From positions 1 to 40,454 of the forward strand of contig JAUIGD010000010.1 of NCBI GenBank assembly GCA_030430255.1: a stretch of DNA of 40,454 bases, in the 5' to 3' direction. This document shows, piece after piece, positions 8,105-15,000 of the stretch; the first letter of the stretch is position 1; each line of letters starts with the position of its first letter. The notes under the pieces were generated by a model. That model saw only the letters and a list, made by a program, of their open reading frames with translations, searched no databases and was not told where the DNA came from. This stretch comes from Verrucomicrobiia bacterium (GTDB taxonomy: Bacteria > Verrucomicrobiota > Verrucomicrobiia > Verrucomicrobiales > DEV007). A program made the position numbers and the translations under genes.

Positions 8105-9021
8105 GCGCCGAGACGACCACCCCCCCGGCGGTGCGCTACCACATCGAGCACCTCACCGCCTGCCACTACGCCCAAGGCGTGTCCACCTCGCGGCACCTCG
8201 CGCGGCTGCGCCCGCTCCGCCTGCCGTTCCAGCGCCCGCGCCACTTCCGCCTCGAGGTCGAACCCACCCCGGCGTTCGCCAATTCCGACGTCGATTACTT
8301 CGGCAACACGGTCGACCGCTTCTCCATCGTCGAACCCCACGAACGCCTACAAGTCGTCGCCCACAGCGAGGTGGAGGTCGCCGCCGCCCCAGCGCCAGAC
8401 CTGCTCGCTGCCCCCGCGTGGGAAACGGTCCGCGACGGGCTGGCGGGCGACCGCAGCCCCGGAGGGCTCGCCGCCTACGAATGTCGCTTCCCCTCCGCGA
8501 TGGTGCCCGCCGCTCCGGGCTTCGCCGACTACGCCCGCCCCAGTTTCGAGCCCGGCCGACCGCTGCTCGACGCCGCCATGGACCTCACCCTGCGCATCCA
8601 TGCCGAGTTCCAGTTCGACCCGACCGCGACCACCGTCGCCACCCCGATCCGCACCGTCCTCGAGGACCGGCGCGGCGTCTGCCAAGACTTCGCCCACCTG
8701 CAGATCGCCTGCCTGCGCGCCCTGGGCCTGCCCGCCCGCTACGTCTCGGGCTACATCCGCACCGATCCCCCACCCGGCAAGAAACGGCTGGTCGGCGCCG
8801 ATGCCACACACGCCTGGGTCGCCGTCTACTGCCCCGGCCACGGCTGGGTCGAATTCGACCCGACCAACCGCCGCCTCGCCGGCGACAGCCACGTGCGCGT
8901 CGCCTACGGCCGCGACTTCAGCGACGTCAGCCCCCTGCGCGGCACCGTCGTCGGCGGCGGCACCCAACGCCTCGACGTCGCCGTCACGATGCGTCCGGAC
9001 AGCGAGCCCGCCGGGCGCTAG
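8101..9021 (+). CDS. Transglutaminase family protein
   Basis: This is a 306-residue protein with an N-terminal transglutaminase-like beta domain (Y-H-I-E-H-L-T-A-C-H-Y, L-R-P) and a catalytic core. The triad is C194 (R-G-V-C-Q-D-F-A-H), H237 (A-T-H-A-W-V-A-V-Y) and D253 (E-F-D-P-T-N). The protein ends shortly after the core, as is usual for COG1305 stand-alone members. The ATG overlaps the stop of the ATP-grasp/alpha-E gene (ATGA), making it the third coupled gene. Its TAG stop lies in the CTAG that begins a dispersed repeat, so the element abuts the gene end exactly. It probably acts as a protease or isopeptidase partner of the ligases; this is inferred from the operon type. Confidence 0.9.
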   Translation: MSAETTTPPAVRYHIEHLTACHYAQGVSTSRHLARLRPLRLPFQRPRHFRLEVEPTPAFANSDVDYFGNTVDRFSIVEPHERLQVVAHSEVEVAAAPAPDLLAAPAWETVRDGLAGDRSPGGLAAYECRFPSAMVPAAPGFADYARPSFEPGRPLLDAAMDLTLRIHAEFQFDPTATTVATPIRTVLEDRRGVCQDFAHLQIACLRALGLPARYVSGYIRTDPPPGKKRLVGADATHAWVAVYCPGHGWVEFDPTNRRLAGDSHVRVAYGRDFSDVSPLRGTVVGGGTQRLDVAVTMRPDSEPAGR

Positions 9022-9202
9022 CCCGAATCGATCACCAAGCTCCGGGCTGTGGCTCGCCCTCGTTGACGCTGAGGGTGTTGGCGTGGTGACCGGCTCGGGC
9101 AGGGTGTTCACCCCAGCCGCTTCACCTGTCCCTGCCGCCGCCTACTCAGCGTCAACGAATGGCAGCGCCTCGCCTGCGGAGGTGGTGATCGATCCGGGCT
9201 GG
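9018..9202 (-). repeat. Family 1 dispersed repeat, full copy A (inverted relative to the other full copies)
   Basis: This ~184-bp non-coding element has terminal inverted repeats (CCCGAATCGATCACCA at the left, its near complement TGGTGATCGATCCGGG at the right). Flanks are CTAG (9018-9021) and CTGG (9199-9202). Inside is a second inverted repeat, CGTTGACGCTGAG with CTCAGCGTCAACG. The other full copies are at 18771-18954 and 27563-27746, with partial copies at 14710, 17522 and 18253. No open frame is conserved. The architecture is that of a MITE or REP-type element. Confidence 0.85.
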
Positions 9203-9322
9203 AAGGAAACTCGCGCCGGAACCCGGAGGTCCGGCGGCTCCCGGTGCGTGTCGACCACGACATCCGCGGGCGGCCCGGGCAGACTTGATCCCGGTGCAGT
9301 CGTGGCGGAACCTCCCTCCCCG

Positions 9323-9709
9323 ATGCCTTTGCAGCCGTACCTCGACGCCCTCTCAGAGGGTGATGTCGCCGCCGCAGCCGTCGTGCTGTTCGCCCTGCTG
9401 ATCGCCCACGCTCTCTGCGACCACCCCCTCCAAGGCGAGTTCGTCGCGCTGCGCAAAAACCGCCACTATCGCCCCGAAGGCGACGCCGCACCGCGGATCT
9501 GGCCGTATTGCATGAGCGCCCACGCCCTCATCCACGCCGGCGGCGTCTGGATCGTCCTCGGCCACCCCGGTTTCGCCGCCACCGAATTCGCCCTGCACTG
9601 GCTGATCGACGCCCTCAAGGCGGAGGGGAAGACCTCCATCCACGTCGACCAGCTCCTGCATCTCCTGACCAAGATCGGTTACGTCGCCGCCTTCGCCACG
9701 CTCAGCTGA
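9323..9709 (+). CDS. DUF3307 family small membrane protein
   Basis: This encodes 128 residues from ATG 9323. Motifs fit the DUF3307 family: a first hydrophobic helix ending L-I-A-H-A-L-C-D-H-P-L-Q-G-E-F, then A-H-A-L-I-H-A-G-G-V-W, L-H-W-L-I-D-A-L-K and the terminal D-Q-L-L-H-L-L. Three hydrophobic segments with conserved His/Asp suggest an inner-membrane protein. The function of the family is unknown. The frame is open from much further upstream through the repeat and the shadow of the previous gene; codon use and homology begin only at this ATG. No clear Shine-Dalgarno is visible. Confidence 0.8.
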   Translation: MPLQPYLDALSEGDVAAAAVVLFALLIAHALCDHPLQGEFVALRKNRHYRPEGDAAPRIWPYCMSAHALIHAGGVWIVLGHPGFAATEFALHWLIDALKAEGKTSIHVDQLLHLLTKIGYVAAFATLS

Positions 9710-9733
9710 GGCGAAAGCCGCCCCAGTTTCCCC

Positions 9734-9761
9734 TTGCGCGGCCCCGCGCAGGCGCTACTAT
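9734..9761 (+). promoter_or_regulatory. Possible promoter of tRNA-Lys
   Basis: TTGCGC (9734-9739) and TACTAT (9756-9761) are 16 nt apart. The -10 box ends 18 nt before the mature tRNA 5' end. Match quality is moderate, but position and spacing suit a tRNA promoter. Confidence 0.45.
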
Positions 9762-9779
9762 CTCGGCTCGCCCAAAAAA

Positions 9780-9852
9780 GCGCAGGTAGCTCAGTTGGTA
9801 GAGCAGTTGGCTTTTAACCAATTGGTCCTGGGTTCGAGTCCCAGCCTGCGTA
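9780..9852 (+). tRNA. tRNA-Lys (anticodon UUU)
   Basis: A full 73-nt cloverleaf is present. The 7-bp acceptor stem pairs GCGCAGG with CCTGCGT (a G-U at 1-72), with discriminator A. The D arm has GCTC/GAGC, the anticodon stem is GTTGG/CCAAT with loop CTTTTAA (anticodon TTT at 9813-9815), and the T arm is CTGGG-TTCGAGT-CCCAG. CCA is not encoded. A TTTTT run follows within a few bases. Confidence 0.97.
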
Positions 9853-10102
9853 CTTTTTCCCTTCCGCCTCTACCTCCACCCAAAGCGGGTTCTGTCGGCA
9901 GAGAGAGGGCGTAAGAGGATGGCGGTGCCGTCGGGCAGGTTGATCGGGGCTGGCGGAGCGGCTCACCTTGGCGGAGCGGTTCCTTCCGCTGCGCTCGACA
10001 CGTTCGGGCTCGGAAGTCACAAGTTCGGCAGGTTCTTGGCGCACACGCTGCGCCGCGCTTCGGGCTTGCGGCTCCGGCCTGCCTGCCGATACTCGCCGCT
10101 CT

Positions 10103-10855
10103 ATGTCTGACCAAGCTTTTCATGACCGGGTCGCTGTCGTCACCGGCGCCGGACGCGGCATCGGCAACGCGGTCGCCCAGCACCTCGCCGCCGGCGGGGC
10201 GAGAGTGGCCGCCCTCAGCCGCACCGCCGCCAACGCCGAGCGCTGCGCCGCCGAGATCAATGCCCGCTTCCCCGACGCCGCCAAAGCCTACGCCGTCGAC
10301 GTCGCCGACCACAGCGCCGTGGCGGAGATCGGCAAGCAGGTGGCGGCGGATCTCGGCCCCGTCGATATCTTGGTCAACAACGCCGGCGTCACCCGCGACA
10401 ACCTCATGCTGCGGATGAGCGAGGAGGAGTGGGACACCGTGCTCGACACCAACCTGAAAGGCGCGTTCAACACCGTGAAAGCCTTCCAGCGTGGCCTGCT
10501 GAAATCGGAGGCCGGGCGCATCGTCAACATCGCCTCCGTCATCGGCCTGATGGGCAATGCCGGGCAGGCCAACTACGCCGCCAGCAAGGCCGGCTTGATC
10601 GGTTTCACCAAATCCCTCGCCCGCGAGTTCGCCTCGCGGGGCGTCACCGCCAACGCGGTCGCCCCCGGCTTCATCGTCACCGACATGACCGACGTCCTCC
10701 CGGACGAGCTGAAGGAGGGCATCAAGGGCAAAGTGCCGCTCGGCCGCTTCGGCCAGGTCGAGGACATCGCCGGAGCGGTGGCCTTCCTCGCCGGCCCCGG
10801 CGGCCGCTACATCACCGGCCAGGTGCTGACCGTCGATGGCGGCATGGTGATGTGA
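10103..10855 (+). CDS. fabG: 3-oxoacyl-[acyl-carrier-protein] reductase, SDR family
   Basis: This is a 250-residue short-chain dehydrogenase. It has the Rossmann cofactor motif T-G-A-G-R-G-I-G near the N-terminus, N-N-A-G, and a catalytic set S145 (N-I-A-S-V), Y158 and K162 (Y-A-A-S-K). The C-terminal [10 protein letters not shown] and [12 protein letters not shown] are typical of FabG, which reduces 3-ketoacyl-ACP in fatty-acid elongation with NADPH. ATG 10103 gives the standard length; the frame is open 45 codons further upstream, but that stretch is not FabG-like. It is not in a fab cluster here: a tRNA lies upstream and crcB faces it downstream. A related SDR with another substrate is possible. 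Confidence 0.85.
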   Translation: MSDQAFHDRVAVVTGAGRGIGNAVAQHLAAGGARVAALSRTAANAERCAAEINARFPDAAKAYAVDVADHSAVAEIGKQVAADLGPVDILVNNAGVTRDNLMLRMSEEEWDTVLDTNLKGAFNTVKAFQRGLLKSEAGRIVNIASVIGLMGNAGQANYAASKAGLIGFTKSLAREFASRGVTANAVAPGFIVTDMTDVLPDELKEGIKGKVPLGRFGQVEDIAGAVAFLAGPGGRYITGQVLTVDGGMVM

Positions 10856-10883
10856 GCCCGCCTCACGGCCGGGCGCCGGTGGA

Positions 10884-10901
10884 CCGGCGGCACCCCGCCG
10901 G
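10884..10901. terminator. Candidate hairpin between convergent fabG and crcB
   Basis: CCGGCGG (10884-10890) pairs perfectly with CCGCCGG (10895-10901) around CACC. It lies in the 59-bp convergent gap, so it could end both transcripts. There is no U-tract on either strand. Confidence 0.4.
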
Positions 10902-10914
10902 AAGCACCCCGGTC

Positions 10915-11283
10915 TCACCCCGCCAGCTTCCAGCCCGCCGCGGCGAGCAACACCCCCAACCCGGCGCTGAGCCCGACGTAAGCCGCGGCGGCGAGCACCC
11001 TCCCCTCGCGCAACAACACGAGCGTCTCGAAGCCGAAGGTGCTGAAGGTCGTGAACGCGCCGAGGAAGCCGATCACCAGCAACGGGCGGAGCACCTTGTG
11101 GTCGCCGAACACGCCGAGCGCGAGCCCGATCGCGAAGCAGCCCAACAGGTTGACCGCGAAGGTGTGCGCAGGGAAGTGCGGGTGCAGCTCGCGCGCCTGA
11201 ACCACCCCGCCGAGCGCCCACCTCGCCAGCGCCCCGGCGGCGCCGCCGAGGGCGACGAGGAGGGCGGTGGCGGGAGGGGACAT
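10915..11283 (-). CDS. crcB: Fluoride efflux channel CrcB/Fluc
   Basis: This is a 122-residue protein with four hydrophobic segments. It has the family motifs [10 protein letters not shown] near the N-terminus, N-L-L-G-C-F-A-I-G in helix 2 and [15 protein letters not shown] in helix 3, the stretch that lines the fluoride pore. CrcB works as an antiparallel dimer in the inner membrane, exporting fluoride. It is convergent with fabG and divergent from argG across 57 bp. I looked for a fluoride riboswitch in the leader and did not find its conserved sequence. Confidence 0.93.
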   Translation of the reverse strand: MSPPATALLVALGGAAGALARWALGGVVQARELHPHFPAHTFAVNLLGCFAIGLALGVFGDHKVLRPLLVIGFLGAFTTFSTFGFETLVLLREGRVLAAAAYVGLSAGLGVLLAAAGWKLAG

Positions 11284-11286
11284 GGA

Positions 11287-11314
11287 TTGACAAGGCTTAG
11301 CGTCCCCCTACCGT
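11287..11314 (+). promoter_or_regulatory. argG: Possible argG promoter
   Basis: A perfect -35 hexamer TTGACA (11287-11292) is followed after 16 nt by TACCGT (11309-11314), a weak -10. The short divergent gap limits where the promoter can be, which supports the call. It overlaps the start region of crcB on the other strand. Confidence 0.4.
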
Positions 11315-11340
11315 CCCGTCCAATTTTTTACCCACCCAGA

Positions 11341-12633
11341 ATGAGCGAGAAAAAGAAAATCGTCGTCGCCTACTCCGGCGGTCTCGACACCTCCGTGCTG
11401 CTGCTTTGGCTCAAGGAGCGCTTCGACGCCGAAGTGATCGCCTACTGCGCCGACGTCGGCCAGGGCGAAGAGCTCGACGGCCTCGAGGAGAAGGCGCTGA
11501 ACACCGGCGCCTCCAAGTGCTTCATCGGCGACCTGCGCGAGGAGTTCGCCCGCGACTTCATCTATCCGATGTTCCAAGCCGGGGCGATCTACGAGGGTCA
11601 GTATTGGCTCGGGACGAGCATCGCCCGCCCGGTGATCGCCAAAGGCATGATCGACATCGCCCGGGCGGAGGGCGCCGTCGCGCTCGCCCACGGCGCCACC
11701 GGCAAAGGCAACGACCAGGTGCGCTTCGAGCTGAGCGCCGCCTCGCTGGCGCCCGACATGGAGATGATCGCCCCGTGGCGGATGGCCGACTTCCGCCAGC
11801 AGTTCCCCGGCCGCAAGGAGATGATCGAATATGCCGAGAAGCAGGGCATCCCGGTGCAGGCCAGCGCCTCGAAACCCTACTCGATGGACCGCAACCTCCT
11901 GCACATCAGCTTCGAGAGCGGCATCCTCGAAGACCCTTGGTACGACGCGAGCGCCGAGGAGTGCCGCGGCATGTACGTGCTCTCGACCTCGCCCGAGGAA
12001 GCGCCCGACCAAGCCGAGTACCTCCAGGTCCTGTTCGAGAGAGGGGAGGCCGTGGGGCTCAAGTGCGACGGCCTGGGCGACCTGTTGGGCAGGCTCGGTG
12101 TGGCGGCGGAGGGGGAGGCCGACGGCTACACGCTGCTGTCGCCCTACGGGGTGATGATGGTGCTCAACCACCTCGGCGGGAAGCACGGGATCGGCCGCGT
12201 CGACATGGTCGAGAACCGGTTCGTCGGCATGAAGAGCCGCGGCGTCTACGAGACCCCGGGTGGCGCGATCCTGTTCGGCGCCCACCGGCAGATGGAGAGC
12301 CTGACGATGGACCGCGAGGTCATGCACATCCGCGACGGGCTGATCCCGAAGTATGCCGAACTCGTCTACAACGGCTTCTGGTTCGCTCCCGAGCGCGAGG
12401 CGATCCAGGCGCTGGTGACCGAGAGCCAGCGGGGCGTCTCCGGCGAGGTTCGGCTGAAACTCTACAAGGGCAACGTCATCGCCGCCGGGGTGAGGAGCCC
12501 GAACAGCCTCTACAGCGAGGACGTCGCCACCATGGAGGGCGGTGCCGAAGAGGCCTACAACCAGGACGACGCCACCGGTTTCATCCATCTGAACGCGCTG
12601 CGCCTCAAACAGCTGGCGCGGGTCCGCGGTTAG
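11341..12633 (+). CDS. argG: Argininosuccinate synthase
   Basis: This is a 430-residue protein. It has the N-terminal ATP-pyrophosphatase P-loop A-Y-S-G-G-L-D-T-S, then [25 protein letters not shown] and the C-terminal domain. It joins citrulline and aspartate using ATP to give argininosuccinate, the penultimate step of arginine synthesis. Length and motifs are standard. No argH or other arg gene is adjacent in the window; the next gene follows after 12 bp and is unrelated, so argG may be the first gene of a mixed operon. Confidence 0.97.
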   Translation: MSEKKKIVVAYSGGLDTSVLLLWLKERFDAEVIAYCADVGQGEELDGLEEKALNTGASKCFIGDLREEFARDFIYPMFQAGAIYEGQYWLGTSIARPVIAKGMIDIARAEGAVALAHGATGKGNDQVRFELSAASLAPDMEMIAPWRMADFRQQFPGRKEMIEYAEKQGIPVQASASKPYSMDRNLLHISFESGILEDPWYDASAEECRGMYVLSTSPEEAPDQAEYLQVLFERGEAVGLKCDGLGDLLGRLGVAAEGEADGYTLLSPYGVMMVLNHLGGKHGIGRVDMVENRFVGMKSRGVYETPGGAILFGAHRQMESLTMDREVMHIRDGLIPKYAELVYNGFWFAPEREAIQALVTESQRGVSGEVRLKLYKGNVIAAGVRSPNSLYSEDVATMEGGAEEAYNQDDATGFIHLNALRLKQLARVRG

Positions 12634-12645
12634 AATCCACGCCCG

Positions 12646-13758
12646 ATGCCAGATCCTTCCCACCGCGGCCAACTGCTGCTGACCGGCGTCCCCGGCACCG
12701 AGCTCGACGCCGACACCGCCCGCCGGTTCAAAACGCTCCAGCCCGGCGGCTTCATCCTGTTCGGACGCAACATCGAGTCGCCAGCCCAGCTGCGGAAACT
12801 CATCGACGACCTGCGCGACCTCAGCGAAGTCGAGCCGATCATCACCATCGACCAGGAGGGCGGCCGCGTTTCGCGGCTGCGCCTCATCGGCAACGAGCCC
12901 CCGAACGCGCAGCAGTTCCGCGACCGCGGCGACCGCGAGCTGATCAAACGCCACGGCAGGCTCACCGGCCAGATCTTGAACCTGTTCGGGTTCAACCTCG
13001 ACCTCTGCCCGGTGCTCGACATCTCCCACGATGACGATGCCGACAACTCGCTCAAAGGCCGCTGCTACGGGCGCGACGTCGGCGAGGTCATCGACAACGC
13101 CGGCGTCTTCAACCGCGCCATGCGCGAGCAGGGCATCCTCTCCTGCGGCAAGCACTTCCCGGGCTACACGCACGCAGCCTGCGACGCGCACGAGGAACTG
13201 CCCGTGATCGACCGCAGCCGCGGGGAGATCGAGGCCGAAGAGCTGGCGCCCTTCCGCGCGCTCCTGCCCGAACTGGACAGCATCATGGTGTGCCACTCGC
13301 ACTACCCCGCCTTCGACGCCGACCGCCCGCGCTGGCCGGCCTCGCTCTCGCGGAACATCATCACCGGCCTGCTGCGCGACCAGCTCGGCTTCGACAACGG
13401 GCTCGTCATGACCGACGACCTCGACATGGGCGCGATTTTGAACGAGGTCGGCTTCGAGGAGACCATCCGCGGCGCCCTCACCGCCGGCAACGACCTCGTC
13501 ATGATTTGCCACCGTGTCGAGATGGTCGAGGAGGCGGATGCCGTGATCGCCGCGATGCCCGAACTCGACGTCACCGACGCGCTCGAGCGCGTCCACCGCC
13601 TGAAGAAGCGGCTGCGCCCGCCCGCCCCGTTCAGCCTCGAGGCCTTCGCGGAGATCGACGCGGCGATCTGGCAGCTCCGCGTCGACACGCTCGGTGAGGA
13701 ACGCGCGAAGGAGCTCAGCGTCGAGGACGGCAAACGCAGCCCGGTCGAGACCTACTGA
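12646..13758 (+). CDS. Glycoside hydrolase family 3, NagZ-like beta-N-acetylhexosaminidase
   Basis: This is a 370-residue single-domain GH3 barrel. Diagnostic motifs are D-Q-E-G-G-R-V-S-R-L, G-K-H-F-P-G, the D-x-H dyad in C-D-A-H-E-E-L-P that supplies the acid/base in NagZ, M-V-C-H-S-H-Y-P-A-F, and M-T-D-D-L-D-M-G with the nucleophile aspartate (D257, or the adjacent D258). NagZ trims GlcNAc from muropeptides in peptidoglycan recycling. The usual G-H-G-D after K-H-F-P is G-Y-T-H here, a variation I would expect of a divergent subfamily. No signal peptide is evident, so it is probably cytoplasmic. It starts 12 bp after argG. Confidence 0.85.
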   Translation: MPDPSHRGQLLLTGVPGTELDADTARRFKTLQPGGFILFGRNIESPAQLRKLIDDLRDLSEVEPIITIDQEGGRVSRLRLIGNEPPNAQQFRDRGDRELIKRHGRLTGQILNLFGFNLDLCPVLDISHDDDADNSLKGRCYGRDVGEVIDNAGVFNRAMREQGILSCGKHFPGYTHAACDAHEELPVIDRSRGEIEAEELAPFRALLPELDSIMVCHSHYPAFDADRPRWPASLSRNIITGLLRDQLGFDNGLVMTDDLDMGAILNEVGFEETIRGALTAGNDLVMICHRVEMVEEADAVIAAMPELDVTDALERVHRLKKRLRPPAPFSLEAFAEIDAAIWQLRVDTLGEERAKELSVEDGKRSPVETY

Positions 13759-13762
13759 CAGC

Positions 13763-13786
13763 CTGCCGCCGGCGGGCGGGCGGCAG
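13763..13786 (+). terminator. Hairpin after the GH3 gene
   Basis: CTGCCGCC (13763-13770) pairs perfectly with GGCGGCAG (13779-13786) around an 8-nt loop, starting 4 nt past the stop codon. The following bases (CAGTTCCTCGTTGT) are moderately T-rich. It is a plausible terminator for the argG-GH3 transcript. Confidence 0.5.
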
Positions 13787-13841
13787 CAGTTCCTCGTTGT
13801 CAACCGCGCCGCGTTGGGCGACGGCTGCGGGAGACAAGCCC

Positions 13842-14546
13842 ATGCTCCCCGAACTCGAAAAACTGCTCGTCCTGCAAGACCGCGACCAGCGCATCGCCAC
13901 GCTCGACGCCGACCTCGGCCGGCTCCCCCTCGAGGAGGAGGGCGCGAAAAGCCGGCTCGCCGGAGACAAGGCGGCGCTCGCCGCCGTCGAGGAGAAGCTC
14001 AAGGAGAACGCGGTCGCGATCAAGAATCTGGAGCTCGACGTCGAGACCCGCAACACCACGATCGCGCGCCTGAAAGTCCAACAGTTCGAGACCCGCAAAA
14101 ACGACGAGTACGCCGCGCTCGGCCACGAGATCGAACGCTACGGCAAAGAGGTCTCCTCGCTCGAGGACCGCGAGCTCGCACTGATGGAGGAGGCCGAGAC
14201 GATCAAGGAGCAGCGCGCGGCGGCCGAGGCGGCCCTGGCGAAGACCAACGAGGTCGTCGAGAAGGAGCTCGCCATCATCGCCGAACGCCGGAAGCAGTGC
14301 GAAGCCCAACGCGCCGAGACCGTGGCCGACCGCGAACAGATCGCCGCGGACATCGACGAGGATCTGCTCGACGAGTACGGGCGCCTGTTCAAGAGCAAGA
14401 AAGGCGCCGCCGTGGTCGGGCTCGCCGCCGGCACCTGCAAGGGCTGCCACATGAAGGTCGTGCCCGCCACCAACAGCGGCGTCAAGGCGGGGAAAGCGAT
14501 CGTCCACTGCGACCAGTGCGGGCGGATCCTCTACGAGGAGGATTGA
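13842..14546 (+). CDS. Coiled-coil protein with C-terminal C4 zinc ribbon (DUF164-type)
   Basis: This is a 234-residue protein. Residues ~1-185 are heptad-rich and highly charged, a long antiparallel coiled-coil hairpin. The end is a zinc ribbon with C199-x-x-C202 (C-K-G-C-H-M) and C223-x-x-C226 (C-D-Q-C-G-R-I-L-Y). This is the architecture of the widespread 'C4-type zinc ribbon domain' family (COG1579), whose role is unclear, with proposals for nucleic-acid or secretion-related functions. GGGAG about 9 nt upstream supports ATG 13842 over an earlier in-frame start at 13797. Confidence 0.88.
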   Translation: MLPELEKLLVLQDRDQRIATLDADLGRLPLEEEGAKSRLAGDKAALAAVEEKLKENAVAIKNLELDVETRNTTIARLKVQQFETRKNDEYAALGHEIERYGKEVSSLEDRELALMEEAETIKEQRAAAEAALAKTNEVVEKELAIIAERRKQCEAQRAETVADREQIAADIDEDLLDEYGRLFKSKKGAAVVGLAAGTCKGCHMKVVPATNSGVKAGKAIVHCDQCGRILYEED

Positions 14547-14622
14547 ACCCCACAAGGAAGACACCGCATTTCCTTGCATGGGTTGGTGCCCATCCCCACA
14601 CACCGCCCGCAAGTCCCCGGTT

Positions 14623-14672
14623 CTGTCACCCTGAGCGACGCGAAGGGCCTCTCACCGCGGTCCGCGCTCCGG
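14623..14672 (+). repeat. Short dispersed repeat of the 'CACCCTGAGC..GCGAAGGGC' type
   Basis: A ~50-bp sequence beginning CTGTCACCCTGAGC and containing GCGAAGGGC and ACCGCGGTCCGCG recurs inverted at 18510-18559 with about four differences. Similar strings (in one frame reading H-P-E-R-R-E-G) are scattered in many bacterial genomes and are a known source of spurious ORFs. Confidence 0.75.
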
Positions 14673-14709
14673 GGCCCTCCGCGGTTCAGTGAGCCCAGCA
14701 CCCTCTGGG

Positions 14710-14756
14710 CTAGCCCGGATCGATCACCACATTCGCAGGCGAGGCGCTGCCATTCG
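14710..14756 (+). repeat. Family 1 repeat, truncated left end
   Basis: CTAG followed by CCCGGATCGATCACCA and on to GCCATTCG matches the left ~47 bp of the full copies almost base for base. Similarity then stops abruptly, so this is a broken copy. Confidence 0.75.
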
Positions 14757-15000
14757 CCCGAACCCGATGGGATGCGAAGTCCCCGGGGGTGCGGAGGCGG
14801 GCAGATGACGATTCCGCCACACGCGCGTTCCCGGCGCGGCCGACGGAGGGGCGGTGAACCCGCTCTCCATAGGCGCGCTGCGGTTCGCGATCCGGAGGGA
14901 CTGCCGGTCGCGGGAGCCCTGCGTTGCTGAGCGCCGATCGCCCCAAACTTGAGAACCGGACGACGGTGTGGGAGGGTCTTCTCGCCGCGATCCGGCCTAC

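Larger units (their letters stand above)
14547..15000. other. 454-bp gap holding two dispersed repeats, no gene seen
   Basis: I see no coding sequence with the codon bias of its neighbours. The gap contains one copy of a short repeat at 14623-14672 and a truncated family 1 element at 14710-14756. If the next gene starts at GTG 14968 instead of ATG 15001, the gap is 421 bp. Confidence 0.6.

Noticed and set aside
8600-9709. A 369-residue ORF starting inside the transglutaminase gene and running through the repeat
   Set aside because: Only the last 128 codons (from ATG 9323) have family similarity. The rest is an out-of-frame shadow plus translated repeat.
11284-11340. Fluoride riboswitch in front of crcB
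   Set aside because: The 57-bp leader on the crcB strand shows none of the conserved motif of the riboswitch and is short for it.
14547-15000. RNase P RNA next to the zinc-ribbon gene
   Set aside because: rnpB is often found beside this gene family, but none of the conserved rnpB blocks could be recognised; the gap is explained by dispersed repeats.
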